DNA of 64,000 nt, taken from an uncultured Shewanella sp. (lineage in GTDB: Bacteria; Pseudomonadota; Gammaproteobacteria; Enterobacterales; Shewanellaceae). The notes beneath the pieces were generated by a model. It did not search any database. It was not told the origin of the DNA and saw only the letters and a list, made by a program, of their open reading frames with translations. The stretch lies in contig NZ_CANLZC010000008.1 in assembly GCF_947495455.1 (NCBI RefSeq), forward strand, positions 1 to 64,000, given 5' to 3'. Positions within the stretch are counted from its first letter, which is position 1; the number at the start of each line of letters is the position of its first letter. A program made the position numbers and the translations under genes. Of the stretch, positions 36,938-45,907 are shown piece after piece.

Positions 36938-37006
36938 CTATAACAAAGTACTGCTAGGGACAAATTTACGCTATGCTTCAGTTTCCCCCAGAGCGCGGCG
37001 TTATGC
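36938..37006 (+). other. attC-like integron recombination site
   Basis: ATAAC (36940-36944) and GTTAT at 37000 form inverted ends, with CGTTATGC at the 3' boundary. Between them GCTAGGGACAAA can pair imperfectly with TTTCCCCCAGAGC, leaving unpaired bases. This is the layout of an integron attC of about 69 bp. No integrase is in the window, the 5' core is imperfect, and no second clear site follows the next gene. Treat as a candidate. Confidence 0.35.
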
Positions 37007-37051
37007 CTTCAGTATGCCAATGGTATGTGATTGAATGAAATAGGATGTAAA

Positions 37052-38116
37052 ATGAAGAAGGAAGATATGCTTGAAAGGTTGGTTGAGAATGGAATCGACT
37101 TCCTAAATAAAGCTGTAGATGATTTGCAGGATCACCCTAAATTCTCTGTAATACACTTTCATGCTGCCGTTGAACTATTCTTAAAGGCACGATTAATGGC
37201 AGAGCATTGGTCGTTGGTTATTTCTCAAAGACAAGATCCAGATTGGAATAAATTTATTTCTGGTAACTTTCAATCTGTATCACTTGACGGTGCAGCAGAT
37301 AGATTAGAAAAAGTTGTTAGGAGCGGACTAACTAAATCTGAATTAACATCATTTCGAGAGATCACAAAGCATAGAAACAAGGTTGTGCATTTCTTTCATG
37401 AAGCTCATTCTTCTGAAGAAAATAGTGAGCAAGTTAGAGATACTGTTAAGCAGCAGTTGACTGCCTGGTATTTCCTTCATCATATATTATCTACGCGTTG
37501 GAAAGATGTGTTTAGTCATTGGAATGCTCCTCTTTTAGAGGTAGATAAAAAGCTTCGTTCCTTACATACATTTTTACAAGTGATTTACGATCAAATTAAG
37601 CCTGAAATAGAAAATAGAAAAAAAGAAGGGGAAATATTTCAATGTTGCCCGTCCTGTGGGTTTGAATCTCAACACAATGAAGTGGATCAAAAAATTGTTT
37701 ATGAGGCAAACTGCTTGGTTTGTGGTTTGACAGAGAAAGTACTGAAGATAGACTGCACGTCCTGTGGTGAGGAAGTAACATTCATAAATGAAGGCTTCGG
37801 TCAGTGTAACAATTGTGGTAAAAGTTTTGAACCTGATGACTTAGCTGGGGAGTTGATTGATGAGGGAGCTGCGTATATAGCAGCTAGAGAAGCTGATTTA
37901 TCATGGGATTTAGGTAATTGTAGTGACTGTGATGGTTACCATACCGTTGTGCGTACTGAAGATTATTCATATATCTGTACGAGCTGTTTTCTTACACTCG
38001 ATTATCTTCAGTTCTGCGGATGGTGTAATGAATCTAATACAGGGGATATGGAATATAGTTCTTGGGCTGGTTGTAATTATTGTGATGGAAGAGCTGGATG
38101 GGACAAAGATGACTAG
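37052..38116 (+). CDS. HEPN-like protein with multiple zinc ribbons
   Basis: A 354-residue protein of two parts. Residues ~5-165 are all-helical with the HEPN-type features AAVELFLKARL and a KHRNKVVHF motif (Arg108-x4-His113), the R-x4-6-H signature of HEPN ribonucleases. Residues ~195-350 hold four cysteine-knuckle pairs: CPSC with CLVC, CTSC with CNNC, CSDC with CTSC, and CGWC with CNYC. Zinc ribbons may bind nucleic acid or partner proteins. ATG 37052 follows aggatgtaaa and is preferred over TTG 37031. An RNase toxin or defence role is an inference from the motif; no antitoxin is identified. It lies just after an attC-like site. Confidence 0.72.
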   Translation: MKKEDMLERLVENGIDFLNKAVDDLQDHPKFSVIHFHAAVELFLKARLMAEHWSLVISQRQDPDWNKFISGNFQSVSLDGAADRLEKVVRSGLTKSELTSFREITKHRNKVVHFFHEAHSSEENSEQVRDTVKQQLTAWYFLHHILSTRWKDVFSHWNAPLLEVDKKLRSLHTFLQVIYDQIKPEIENRKKEGEIFQCCPSCGFESQHNEVDQKIVYEANCLVCGLTEKVLKIDCTSCGEEVTFINEGFGQCNNCGKSFEPDDLAGELIDEGAAYIAAREADLSWDLGNCSDCDGYHTVVRTEDYSYICTSCFLTLDYLQFCGWCNESNTGDMEYSSWAGCNYCDGRAGWDKDD

Positions 38117-38224
38117 CCTGTATAGTTGGCATTATAAGGCACTGTTGTCGGATTAGTTTTCTGTTGCGCTGTAAGTAGCTAGGTGTTTCAGACGTTATGT
38201 TTTTCTTATAACGAGGAATAAAGA

Positions 38225-38974
38225 TTGGAAGAAATTACAATAATCTTGCCGTTAGTTCGGCTAATCAGTGTAGTTGTTGTTACTATTGGCGTGAGCGTTG
38301 CGGTGTTGACTTTTGTCACAAACCGCAAGGATAAAGCAAAAGAATTAAAAGATAAGAAATCAGAATTTTACCTTGAGCGTTGTGAAGTCGCACTAAATGA
38401 GGTTTGGAATAATATCAATAAGCCTCAACTAGATGAACTTGGAAATTATACAATTGTTGAACTGTTATCTGACTACCAAGAGTTGAAAAAACAGGTGATG
38501 ATTGAAGAGCACAAACATGCGTTGAATTTAACTGAGTCTCGTTATCGTAACTTAATACATAATGTCATATCCCAAGCAAAGATAAATTACGTAATTGGTA
38601 TTGATATTCCCGCTGAGAGCAATGACTTTGATGGTACTTATGAAAAGCTAAGATCAGTAGCTGAATCCTCCCTGTTTGACTTTCCTATTATTAAGGGGTC
38701 AAATTATTTCTATGGACATTTAATGTTCATAAATGGGGCCAGTACCGAGCTTTTTGAGTCAATTGCTAGTTTTATAAGTGATAAAGATAAGGCCACGATT
38801 GTTTGTTCGTATAAGGCTAACCACAGGGCTTTAAAGTCATTGCGTCGAAAATACCCTGTGTTTATTGCTGCATATAGCTTTCTTGTTAGTGTAGAACAAG
38901 GGCGAGAGCTTCAAGAGCTTGTGAAACCTGTATTAACAATGTTTAAAAAATTTAGGTTTTCAGAAGAAACATAA
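38225..38974 (+). CDS. membrane-anchored hypothetical protein
   Basis: A 249-residue protein with one N-terminal transmembrane helix (residues ~7-30, SVVVVTIGVSVAVLTFV), a charged coiled-coil-like stretch (NRKDKAKELKDKKSEFYLER) and a cytosolic helical domain with no recognised motif. The start is TTG 38225, supported by gaggaataaaga upstream; no in-frame ATG is near. It follows the HEPN-like gene by 108 bp on the same strand and may be its partner, but nothing proves this. A 9-bp tandem repeat and a strong hairpin lie downstream. Confidence 0.65.
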   Translation: MEEITIILPLVRLISVVVVTIGVSVAVLTFVTNRKDKAKELKDKKSEFYLERCEVALNEVWNNINKPQLDELGNYTIVELLSDYQELKKQVMIEEHKHALNLTESRYRNLIHNVISQAKINYVIGIDIPAESNDFDGTYEKLRSVAESSLFDFPIIKGSNYFYGHLMFINGASTELFESIASFISDKDKATIVCSYKANHRALKSLRRKYPVFIAAYSFLVSVEQGRELQELVKPVLTMFKKFRFSEET

Positions 38975-39013
38975 CAATAACCATGGCATCAACAGTGCAT
39001 TCAATGTTTTTGG

Positions 39014-39048
39014 TGCTTGTACTGCTTGTACTGCTTGTACTGCTTGTA
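39014..39048. repeat. 9-bp tandem repeat (TGCTTGTAC, four copies)
   Basis: Three perfect TGCTTGTAC units and a fourth partial one, between the membrane protein gene and the ABC operon. Probably slippage-generated. Confidence 0.85.
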
Positions 39049-39104
39049 AAACATACCCCTTTTTAGCATTAACACTAGCCATTCACACCCGTTATTTAGA
39101 CAGA

Positions 39105-39141
39105 CATCATCAGTCTTTATTTGAGCTAAAGACTGATGATG
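39105..39141. terminator. strong bidirectional hairpin between convergent genes
   Basis: CATCATCAGTCTTT (39105-39118) pairs perfectly with AAAGACTGATGATG (39128-39141), nine-base loop, followed by TTTTA on the + strand. It lies 10 bp past the end of the ABC ATPase gene and could stop transcripts from both sides. Confidence 0.7.
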
Positions 39142-39151
39142 TTTTATGGTG

Positions 39152-40042
39152 TTAAGAGAATAACTTTTCTTCTAAGCGGCGGCCTTTGAGCAGAGATTTA
39201 TATTGCCAGTTATGCTTCGAAAATAGCGTGAATAAGGCGATTTCGATATTGGCTTTATCATGTTGAATGATAAATTCATTCTCTTGTTTTTGCGCTATAG
39301 TATGCACCCCTTCTAACGCGGAAATGGCACTGATAAGCTCATCGCTTTGGCATTGGCTCATAGTGAGAGTGAGGTAATTTTGTTGCTGGCTATCACTCAT
39401 AGAAACTGACTGATTAAGCTTGCCATTATCTAAGTAGAGCACCTGATCACAGAGTTTTTCTAACTCATCTAGATTATGTGAGCTGATCATAAAGGTGGTG
39501 TTGCCGGATTGGGATTTGACTAAATGGCGAATGATTTTGGCATTGGCGGGATCCAGCCCTGCGGTCGGCTCATCGAGCAATACCAGTTCGGGCTCACCTA
39601 TTAAGGCTTGGGCAATGGAGACGCGTTTACTCATACCATGGCTTAGAGCGGTGGGGTTTTGATTGGCACTGCTTTCTAGCCCCACTAAACTCAGTACGCG
39701 CAAGGCTTCTTGCTGGGCAGCGGTTTTGGAAAAACCTTGCAAGCGCGCAAATAAAGTTAGCTGGGTAATAATGGTGAGGTTGGGATCTAAGCTGGCATCT
39801 TGGGGTAAAGAGGAGACTTTACCCAGTAAGGCTGGGCTACCCGGCGCATGACCTAACAGGCTGATCTCGCCACTGCTTGGCTGAATATAGCCACATAAGA
39901 GACTAAAGAGTGTGGTTTTTCCGGCACCGTTAGGGCCAACAAGGGCGATGGGCTGACCCGCCTTTAAGGTTAAGCTGACCTGATTAAGGGCACATTTACT
40001 GGCATAATGTTTGGTGAGATTGTGGCACTGAATAAGGCTCAT
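39152..40042 (-). CDS. ABC transporter ATP-binding subunit
   Basis: A 296-residue ABC-2-type ATPase. Walker A is GPNGAGKTT (residues ~36-44), the signature is LSHGMSKRVSIAQAL, Walker B is LVLLDEPTAGLDPAN, and the H-loop is ISSHNL. A C-terminal ~80-residue extension is typical of exporter ATPases of the CcmA/NatA class. I chose ATG 40042, which overlaps the permease stop (atga), a coupling signature; the frame upstream gives 46 unsupported residues. Substrate unknown. Confidence 0.92.
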   Translation of the reverse strand: MSLIQCHNLTKHYASKCALNQVSLTLKAGQPIALVGPNGAGKTTLFSLLCGYIQPSSGEISLLGHAPGSPALLGKVSSLPQDASLDPNLTIITQLTLFARLQGFSKTAAQQEALRVLSLVGLESSANQNPTALSHGMSKRVSIAQALIGEPELVLLDEPTAGLDPANAKIIRHLVKSQSGNTTFMISSHNLDELEKLCDQVLYLDNGKLNQSVSMSDSQQQNYLTLTMSQCQSDELISAISALEGVHTIAQKQENEFIIQHDKANIEIALFTLFSKHNWQYKSLLKGRRLEEKLFS

Positions 40043-40869
40043 ATTGCACTCCGTTTCATGTATAGGCGACCCAGAGTCAAGAGTACTAGGGTTTGTAATA
40101 GTGGCATGGGAGCATAAATAAAACTTCCCAAGCCATGGGTGTTGATCATCTGTGAGATCTGCGCGCCCGGTAGCACCCATTGAAGAGCGGCTATGATGCT
40201 AGGGTGTTCGCTAAAGAAGCTGCTGACAATAAATAGTAATGCCCATAAGAGTACGGCATAAATGGTGGCTTGTTTTGATGAGTTAGCATATAAAGATAAC
40301 AGGCCCATTAAGGCAGTGTAAGGCATTAATACTATGATGATATTAATACTGGCTAAGGCACCAGAGCTTAAGGCGGGCAAGAATAAACTGGCATCACGAC
40401 TCACGCTGAGAATAATGGTTGCTGCCACTGTAATGAGTAACAAAATGGACTGGATCAGCAAGCTTCCTAAAAAACGCCCAAAATAGAGGCTGTCGCGGCT
40501 GGTTCTTAAGGTCAAGAAGCGAAAACTGCCACGGTTTTTATCCGATGCAAATTGATCCGCCGCCACAGAAATGCTAAACAGGGGGAAGATGAATAATGCG
40601 ATGACCCAAAAAATGGCCATTTCTGCCACTTTCCAGCTAAAGAGTTGGTTTACTGAATTCTCTCCAAATACACTAATGAGTAATTGTCTGAAACTGGGAT
40701 CGAGTAAATAAGTCGACGCATCTTTAATCGGATAGAGTAAAATTAATAGCCAAACTAACGCAAAAGCGGCAATGGCGATGAGGCCTCGTGTATTGAAGAG
40801 TATTTTTTTCACTTCAAATAAGGCGATAATGGCAGTGTTTTGTAACTGACTGGGGGCGGCATTATTCAC
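40039..40869 (-). CDS. ABC-2-type transporter permease subunit
   Basis: A 276-residue integral-membrane permease with six hydrophobic segments and the ABC-2 layout: a first helix at ~27-47, a cytosolic coupling loop around SDKNRGSFRFLTLRTSRDSL, then four more helices. The start is GTG 40869; no ATG is nearby. It is the first gene of a two-gene exporter operon with the ATPase. Relatives include NosY/NatB-like permeases; the substrate cannot be read from the sequence. Confidence 0.88.
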   Translation of the reverse strand: MNNAAPSQLQNTAIIALFEVKKILFNTRGLIAIAAFALVWLLILLYPIKDASTYLLDPSFRQLLISVFGENSVNQLFSWKVAEMAIFWVIALFIFPLFSISVAADQFASDKNRGSFRFLTLRTSRDSLYFGRFLGSLLIQSILLLITVAATIILSVSRDASLFLPALSSGALASINIIIVLMPYTALMGLLSLYANSSKQATIYAVLLWALLFIVSSFFSEHPSIIAALQWVLPGAQISQMINTHGLGSFIYAPMPLLQTLVLLTLGRLYMKRSAI

Positions 40870-41086
40870 GATAAGACTCTCTTCTATTCAGGGTTAACAG
40901 CTTCAAGGTTAACAGCATTGGTTCGCCTATTCTTTTTGTTAAACAAATTGGTTAAATTAATTAGTTAAATAAGATTTAAATCAGTAGTTTAAGTTAATTA
41001 TTTAAATCAATCAGCAGGGTTTAAAGCAAGTGCTTAGAGCAGTTCCCTCAGGCACAGTTCCCTCAGGCACAGTTCACTTGCTAAGG

Positions 41087-41779
41087 TTAATCCAGTAAAT
41101 CCGCCAGCGCCGTCTTTAATCTGTCGACTTCTTGTTCCAATACACTTACGCGGTTGCGCAATTGCGTGTATTCACTGTTATCTTCATTGCAGCAATCTTT
41201 AGTTGTGTTGGCACGGGTTTGAAGTGATGGGGTGTTTGAATGTACCTCGTCCTGTGCAATGTGAGGCGACGTGCTGTTGCTTGGCGTGAAACACTCATCA
41301 AAGCGGGCCTCGCGTTTACCGGGTTCTTTGGCTAATTGTATGGCTAAGGCTGGGCTGAGTTGGGCCAGTTGATGTAAAGTCTGCTCGACCTCGTGGACAT
41401 CGGTAAAGCCATGTAAACGATTACTGCGGGTTCTGAGCTCTCCCGCAGTTTGAGGGCCGCGAAGTAACAATAAACAAATAATGGCCACTTGAGCTGGGCT
41501 AAATTGCCGATCGCTAAATTCAGTATTACAAAAGCGGTGTTTATACTTGACCACTCGGCTGCCAAAGCCTGATTGCTCCGAAATGAGGCGTTTTTTATTC
41601 AGGCTATCGACTCCAGCTTGCACTTCTGTTTCACTTAGCGACAGAACAGGGAAGCGGCTGGATTTTTGATTGCAGCCTAAGGTGAGGGCATTAAGCGACA
41701 GCGGGTACTGCTCAGGTGTGGTGAGTTCTTTTTCCAGCAGTACTCCAATAATTCTCGCTTCTAGTGGCGTGAGTTCCAT
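41087..41779 (-). CDS. yceH: YceH-family protein (UPF0502/DUF480)
   Basis: A 230-residue protein with tandem winged-helix domains, a family of unknown function. The N-terminal block [20 protein letters not shown] and the following [18 protein letters not shown] are diagnostic. The central [20 protein letters not shown] starts the second domain, and a C-terminal coiled-coil-like end ([16 protein letters not shown]) is present. It stands alone, with no operon partner. ATG at 41779. Confidence 0.93.
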   Translation of the reverse strand: MELTPLEARIIGVLLEKELTTPEQYPLSLNALTLGCNQKSSRFPVLSLSETEVQAGVDSLNKKRLISEQSGFGSRVVKYKHRFCNTEFSDRQFSPAQVAIICLLLLRGPQTAGELRTRSNRLHGFTDVHEVEQTLHQLAQLSPALAIQLAKEPGKREARFDECFTPSNSTSPHIAQDEVHSNTPSLQTRANTTKDCCNEDNSEYTQLRNRVSVLEQEVDRLKTALADLLD

Positions 41780-41892
41780 ATTTGGCTCCAGATATGCTTT
41801 TAAATTGCTGTGGGATGCCCATTATGGCAAAGAATATCATCTTAGAGTAACCTAAGAGTACCCCTTAATGATATAAAAAATAAGGTGTGCAC

Positions 41893-42525
41893 ATGAGCCA
41901 TGTTAGGTTGATGATCTTGCTGGCGCTATTTATGATTATTATTAGTGCGATGACGGCATCGACAATAGTGGCGCTAAAGCCTGTTCATTTCATCGTTATT
42001 TTTCCGTTCTCAAATATCATTTTTGCTTTGTTTACGTTTCCTATCATCGATGGGATCTGTGAAATGTATGGTAAACAGCTTGCTTATTTAATCTCAGTAT
42101 TAGGGATAGGATCTCAGGCATTCTTTGTTATTTTTATTCAGTTGTCTATTATCGCTCCAGGTGCGTCAATCTGGCACGATCAAGTGCATTACCAAGCGAT
42201 ATTATCGAAAAATTATCTTGTTTTTGTGGGGTCTTTTGTGGCTTTTCTGGTCGCACAATTTGCGGATGTCTATGTATTTCAAAAGATCAAAAAGGCAATG
42301 CGTCATCGCCACCTCTGGTTACGTTGTGGAGTTTCAAGTATTATTGGCCAATTTATTGATTCAGTGATCTTTATAAATATTGTGTTTTATTGGGCTTCAA
42401 ATAAATTGACTTTAGTGCTTGGTTCATTTCTTTCTAAGTCTGTTTTGTGTCTTCTGGCGATACCTATTACTTATTCCATTGTCTATGCGATCAAAAAATT
42501 AGATCGGTATTATCGATCTCGTTGA
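41893..42525 (+). CDS. yhhQ: queuosine precursor transporter (YhhQ/VUT family)
   Basis: A 210-residue inner-membrane transporter with six hydrophobic helices, of the YhhQ/VUT family that imports 7-cyano-7-deazaguanine or preQ1 for queuosine tRNA modification. Family blocks are FPFSNIIFALFTFPIIDGI, GSFVAFLVAQFADVYVF and GVSSIIGQFIDSVIF. ATG 41893 lies seven bases after AAGG; GTG 41887 would add two residues. A hairpin-rich leader precedes it (see findings). The imported substrate is a family-level statement. Confidence 0.88.
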   Translation: MSHVRLMILLALFMIIISAMTASTIVALKPVHFIVIFPFSNIIFALFTFPIIDGICEMYGKQLAYLISVLGIGSQAFFVIFIQLSIIAPGASIWHDQVHYQAILSKNYLVFVGSFVAFLVAQFADVYVFQKIKKAMRHRHLWLRCGVSSIIGQFIDSVIFINIVFYWASNKLTLVLGSFLSKSVLCLLAIPITYSIVYAIKKLDRYYRSR

Positions 42526-42667
42526 TTTGCTCAAGGCTGTGACTGTCTCGTCTAAAAACGGTATTGCTTTTTTCTTTTATGAAGGATCATTCAGTGACTC
42601 ATTGTTATTCATAAAAGAGTCAAATATCAAGTAGGCTTCCCCATCCATGGGGTTAGAGGTGTGGATT

Positions 42668-43501
42668 TTATTTCACTAGCCTGATCCCATCTTTGTCTAT
42701 GGTGATCGTTTGCTGTTTATACAAGGCGCCGATGCTTTTCTTAAAGGCTTTTTTACTCATGGCTAATTGTGCATAAATGTCTTCGGCTTGGGTCTTATCT
42801 GTGAGAGGCAAAAAGCCGCCAGCTTGTTTTAATTTAAATAAAATCGTCGTAGCGTGTTTATCTAGCTCGACTTTTGCGCCTTTTTGCAAAATCAGATCAA
42901 TTTTTCCGTCGCTGCGAACTTGCTTAACATAACCTTTAAGTTTTTGACCAAATTTGAGGGGCTGAAAGACTTCATTTTTGTAAATAACGCCCCAGTGAGC
43001 ATGATTGACTATGGCTTTATAACCCAGATCTGTGGTGCCGCCGATGATCAAATCCACTTCTTGTCCTTTGCCATAATGTGGCTCAGTTAAATCAAGAAAC
43101 TTGTCTATCTTGGATGAGGCCACAATACGTTCATCCACGGGACTTTGATAAACATGGACTAAATAGGAACGCTCAGCTTCGATTGTTTTATGTTGTTCAC
43201 CAAACGGCAGTAATAAATCTTTTTCTAATCCCCAATCTAAAAAGGCACCAAATCGGCCAATTTCAACGGCTTTTAGATAGGCAAACTGACCGACCTGTGC
43301 TTTGGCGCGTTTTGTGGTGGCGATGATCATATCTTTAGAGTCTAAATAAAGGAACACAGTCACTTTATCACCGACTTTACAATCTTTGGGTGTGACTTTT
43401 CGAGGAAGCAAAACCTGACCCAGTTCTTGTGCATTTAAATAGACGCCGAAATCGACTGTTTTCACGACTTCAAGGGTACAGGTTTGACCGATTTGGATCA
43501 T
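42668..43501 (-). CDS. cvfB: CvfB-family S1-like RNA-binding protein
   Basis: A 277-residue protein with tandem S1-type OB folds and a C-terminal winged helix, the CvfB/YitL architecture. N-terminal TCTLEVVKTVDFGVYLNA, then LKAVEIGRFGAFLDWGLEKDL, then QKLKGYVKQVRSDGKIDLIL mark the successive S1-like modules. The C-terminal helical domain (YAQLAMSKKAFKKSIGALY) binds RNA in the family. I start at ATG 43501 (MIQIGQTC); the frame upstream is not conserved in character. Monocistronic. Confidence 0.9.
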   Translation of the reverse strand: MIQIGQTCTLEVVKTVDFGVYLNAQELGQVLLPRKVTPKDCKVGDKVTVFLYLDSKDMIIATTKRAKAQVGQFAYLKAVEIGRFGAFLDWGLEKDLLLPFGEQHKTIEAERSYLVHVYQSPVDERIVASSKIDKFLDLTEPHYGKGQEVDLIIGGTTDLGYKAIVNHAHWGVIYKNEVFQPLKFGQKLKGYVKQVRSDGKIDLILQKGAKVELDKHATTILFKLKQAGGFLPLTDKTQAEDIYAQLAMSKKAFKKSIGALYKQQTITIDKDGIRLVK

Positions 43502-43851
43502 GGTATTCTCAACTCTAAAAAAGGGATAAAAAAAGATACGAGGTATAGCAGCGAGATTATAAGGAAAAGTCATGAGTAAGTCTTGTTTTAAGCTTGCTTT
43601 ATTTGACTTTGCGAGGTTTAATTGCGTTTTTTAGAAAGCGCCATACACTCACAGCAGGTTTAAGCCTATTCGAGTCGCGTTTTTTATCAAATCAATTATT
43701 ATTTTATTGTCCTTTCACCAATCACCGAATCAAGTTTAAGGTGAATAGTGAATAACGTCTCTTAGGTTGATGGCCCAGGAGATAAAAAGCCAGTTATCTG
43801 TCTGTGTAGAGAGAGCTGAATTGAAGTCGGTAATAGTCAGGTTAGAAAAAT
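43502..43851. other. intergenic region between divergent cvfB and speA
   Basis: About 350 bp between divergent genes, containing both promoters. I see no clear hairpin, repeat or ORF. Confidence 0.35.
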
Positions 43852-45765
43852 ATGAACAATTGGTCCATTGATGATGCGCGTTCGCTGTATAACGTTAATT
43901 ATTGGAGTCAAAGCTTTTACGGGATCAGCGAGACGGGTGAAGTCACTGTGTCGCCGGACTTGGCGCGTCCCGAGTGTAAAATTGGCTTAAATGCGCTGAC
44001 TCAAAATTTAGTCAAAGCCGGTGTGGCTCTGCCTGTTTTAGTACGCTTTCCACAAATTTTGCATCACAGAGTCCACAGTCTGTGCCAAGCCTTTAATCAA
44101 GCGATACAAAAATATCAATATGACGCTGATTATTTATTGGTTTATCCCATTAAGGTGAACCAGCAACAAGCGGTTGTTGAGGAAATTCTTGCCAGTCAAA
44201 AAAGCAAAGAAATCCCCCAATTGGGATTGGAAGCGGGCAGTAAACCTGAGCTGATGGCGGTATTGGCCATGGCACAAAAAGCCAGCTCAGTGATTATTTG
44301 TAATGGCTATAAAGACAAAGAATATATCCGTTTGGCCTTGATTGGCGAAAAATTGGGCCATCAAGTGTATATTGTTCTTGAGAAAATGTCAGAACTTAAA
44401 ATGGTTCTGGAAGAGGCGCAAGATTTAGGTGTCACACCTAGATTAGGTTTACGAGTGCGTTTAGCTTTTCAGGGTAAAGGCAAATGGCAAGCCAGTGGAG
44501 GAGAAAAGTCGAAATTTGGTTTATCGGCGGCCCAAGTGCTAACGGTGATTAATGAGCTGAAAACAAAAGACATGTTGTCTTCATTACAGTTATTGCATTT
44601 TCATTTAGGTTCACAGATCGCCAATATTCGTGATATTCGCCAAGGTGTAGGGGAAGCTGGGCGCTTTTATTGTGAGCTCATGAAGTTGGGCGCTAAGGTG
44701 AAGTGTTTTGATGTAGGTGGTGGACTGGCCGTCGATTATGATGGCACGCGGAGTCAAAGTACTAACTCGATGAATTATGGTTTAACTGAGTATGCGAACA
44801 ATATTGTGAGTGTACTAACAGATATCTGTAATGAATATGAACAGCCCATGCCAAGGATCATCTCTGAATCGGGGCGTTATTTAACGGCGCACCATGCGGT
44901 GCTGATCACCGATGTTATTGGCACAGAAACCTATCAGCCCGAGGTGATTGAGCCGCCGCATCCAGACTCGCCGCAATTACTGCATAACATGTGGCAATCT
45001 TGGACAGAAGTCAGTGGCAAGGCCGATCAACGGGCCTTAATTGAAATATTTCATGACTGCCAAAGTGATTTAGCAGAAGTGCATTCTTTATTTTCATTGG
45101 GGCAAATTGGCTTAATTGAGCGTGCATGGGCCGAGCAAGTGAACTTAAGAGTGTGTCATGAGCTGCGCGATAATATGAGCAGCAAATACCGTTTTCACCG
45201 ACCTATTATTGATGAGCTGAATGAAAAGCTTGCCGATAAGTTCTTTGTGAATTTCTCTTTGTTTCAATCTTTGCCTGATGCTTGGGGGATCGAACAAGTC
45301 TTTCCTATTTTACCTTTAAGCGGCTTGGACAAAGTGCCAGAAAGACGGGCGGTGATGCTAGATATTACCTGTGACTCTGATGGCACTGTGGATCAATTTG
45401 TGGACGGGCAAGGCATTGAAACCACATTACCGGTTCCCACTTGGAGCGCTCAAAGTCCTTACTTTATGGGATTTTTCTTAGTGGGTGCTTATCAAGAGAT
45501 TTTGGGCGATATGCATAATTTATTTGGTGATACCCATTCTACCGTGGTGCGCTTAGATGACGCAGGGCAAGTGGATATTGAATCGGTTCTGGCGGGAGAC
45601 ACAGTGGCGGATGTCTTAAAATATGTGAACCTTGATCCACTATCTTTCATGCAAACCTATGAAGACTTAGTGCATCAACATATTGATGAGCAAGAGCGAG
45701 TGGATATTTTAAAAGAATTGCAACTTGGGCTTGAAGGTTACACTTATTTGGAAGATTTTTCCTAA
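43852..45765 (+). CDS. speA: biosynthetic arginine decarboxylase
   Basis: A PLP-dependent group IV decarboxylase that converts arginine to agmatine, the first step of putrescine formation through agmatine. Its 637 residues match E. coli-type SpeA. The PLP lysine is Lys101 in LVYPIKVNQ. Other family blocks are [25 protein letters not shown] and [13 protein letters not shown]. It is followed by an AdoMet decarboxylase and agmatinase (speB) on the same strand, so agmatine passes to putrescine and AdoMet is decarboxylated for spermidine. Confidence 0.97.
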   Translation: MNNWSIDDARSLYNVNYWSQSFYGISETGEVTVSPDLARPECKIGLNALTQNLVKAGVALPVLVRFPQILHHRVHSLCQAFNQAIQKYQYDADYLLVYPIKVNQQQAVVEEILASQKSKEIPQLGLEAGSKPELMAVLAMAQKASSVIICNGYKDKEYIRLALIGEKLGHQVYIVLEKMSELKMVLEEAQDLGVTPRLGLRVRLAFQGKGKWQASGGEKSKFGLSAAQVLTVINELKTKDMLSSLQLLHFHLGSQIANIRDIRQGVGEAGRFYCELMKLGAKVKCFDVGGGLAVDYDGTRSQSTNSMNYGLTEYANNIVSVLTDICNEYEQPMPRIISESGRYLTAHHAVLITDVIGTETYQPEVIEPPHPDSPQLLHNMWQSWTEVSGKADQRALIEIFHDCQSDLAEVHSLFSLGQIGLIERAWAEQVNLRVCHELRDNMSSKYRFHRPIIDELNEKLADKFFVNFSLFQSLPDAWGIEQVFPILPLSGLDKVPERRAVMLDITCDSDGTVDQFVDGQGIETTLPVPTWSAQSPYFMGFFLVGAYQEILGDMHNLFGDTHSTVVRLDDAGQVDIESVLAGDTVADVLKYVNLDPLSFMQTYEDLVHQHIDEQERVDILKELQLGLEGYTYLEDFS

Positions 45766-45907
45766 ACCAAGCACACTTTATCCTTATGCCAGGTTTCATA
45801 CTGGTGATGTTGTTATTTAAGTTATCTAAAAAGAACGGCAGTGGTTCATCATTGCCGTGATTTTTAGATGTGTCCATCAAGCTTAAATGGAGTGAATAAG
45901 CTGCAGT

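Noticed and set aside
36938..39060. A full integron
   Set aside because: No integrase and only one attC-like structure; a second clear site was not found.
41040..41080. Short repeat of agttccctcaggcac
   Set aside because: Two copies only, in an intergenic spacer; too little to interpret.
41780..41892. preQ1 riboswitch before the queuosine transporter
   Set aside because: Hairpins are present but the loop and A-rich tail do not match the preQ1-I pattern; kept only as a low-interest leader.
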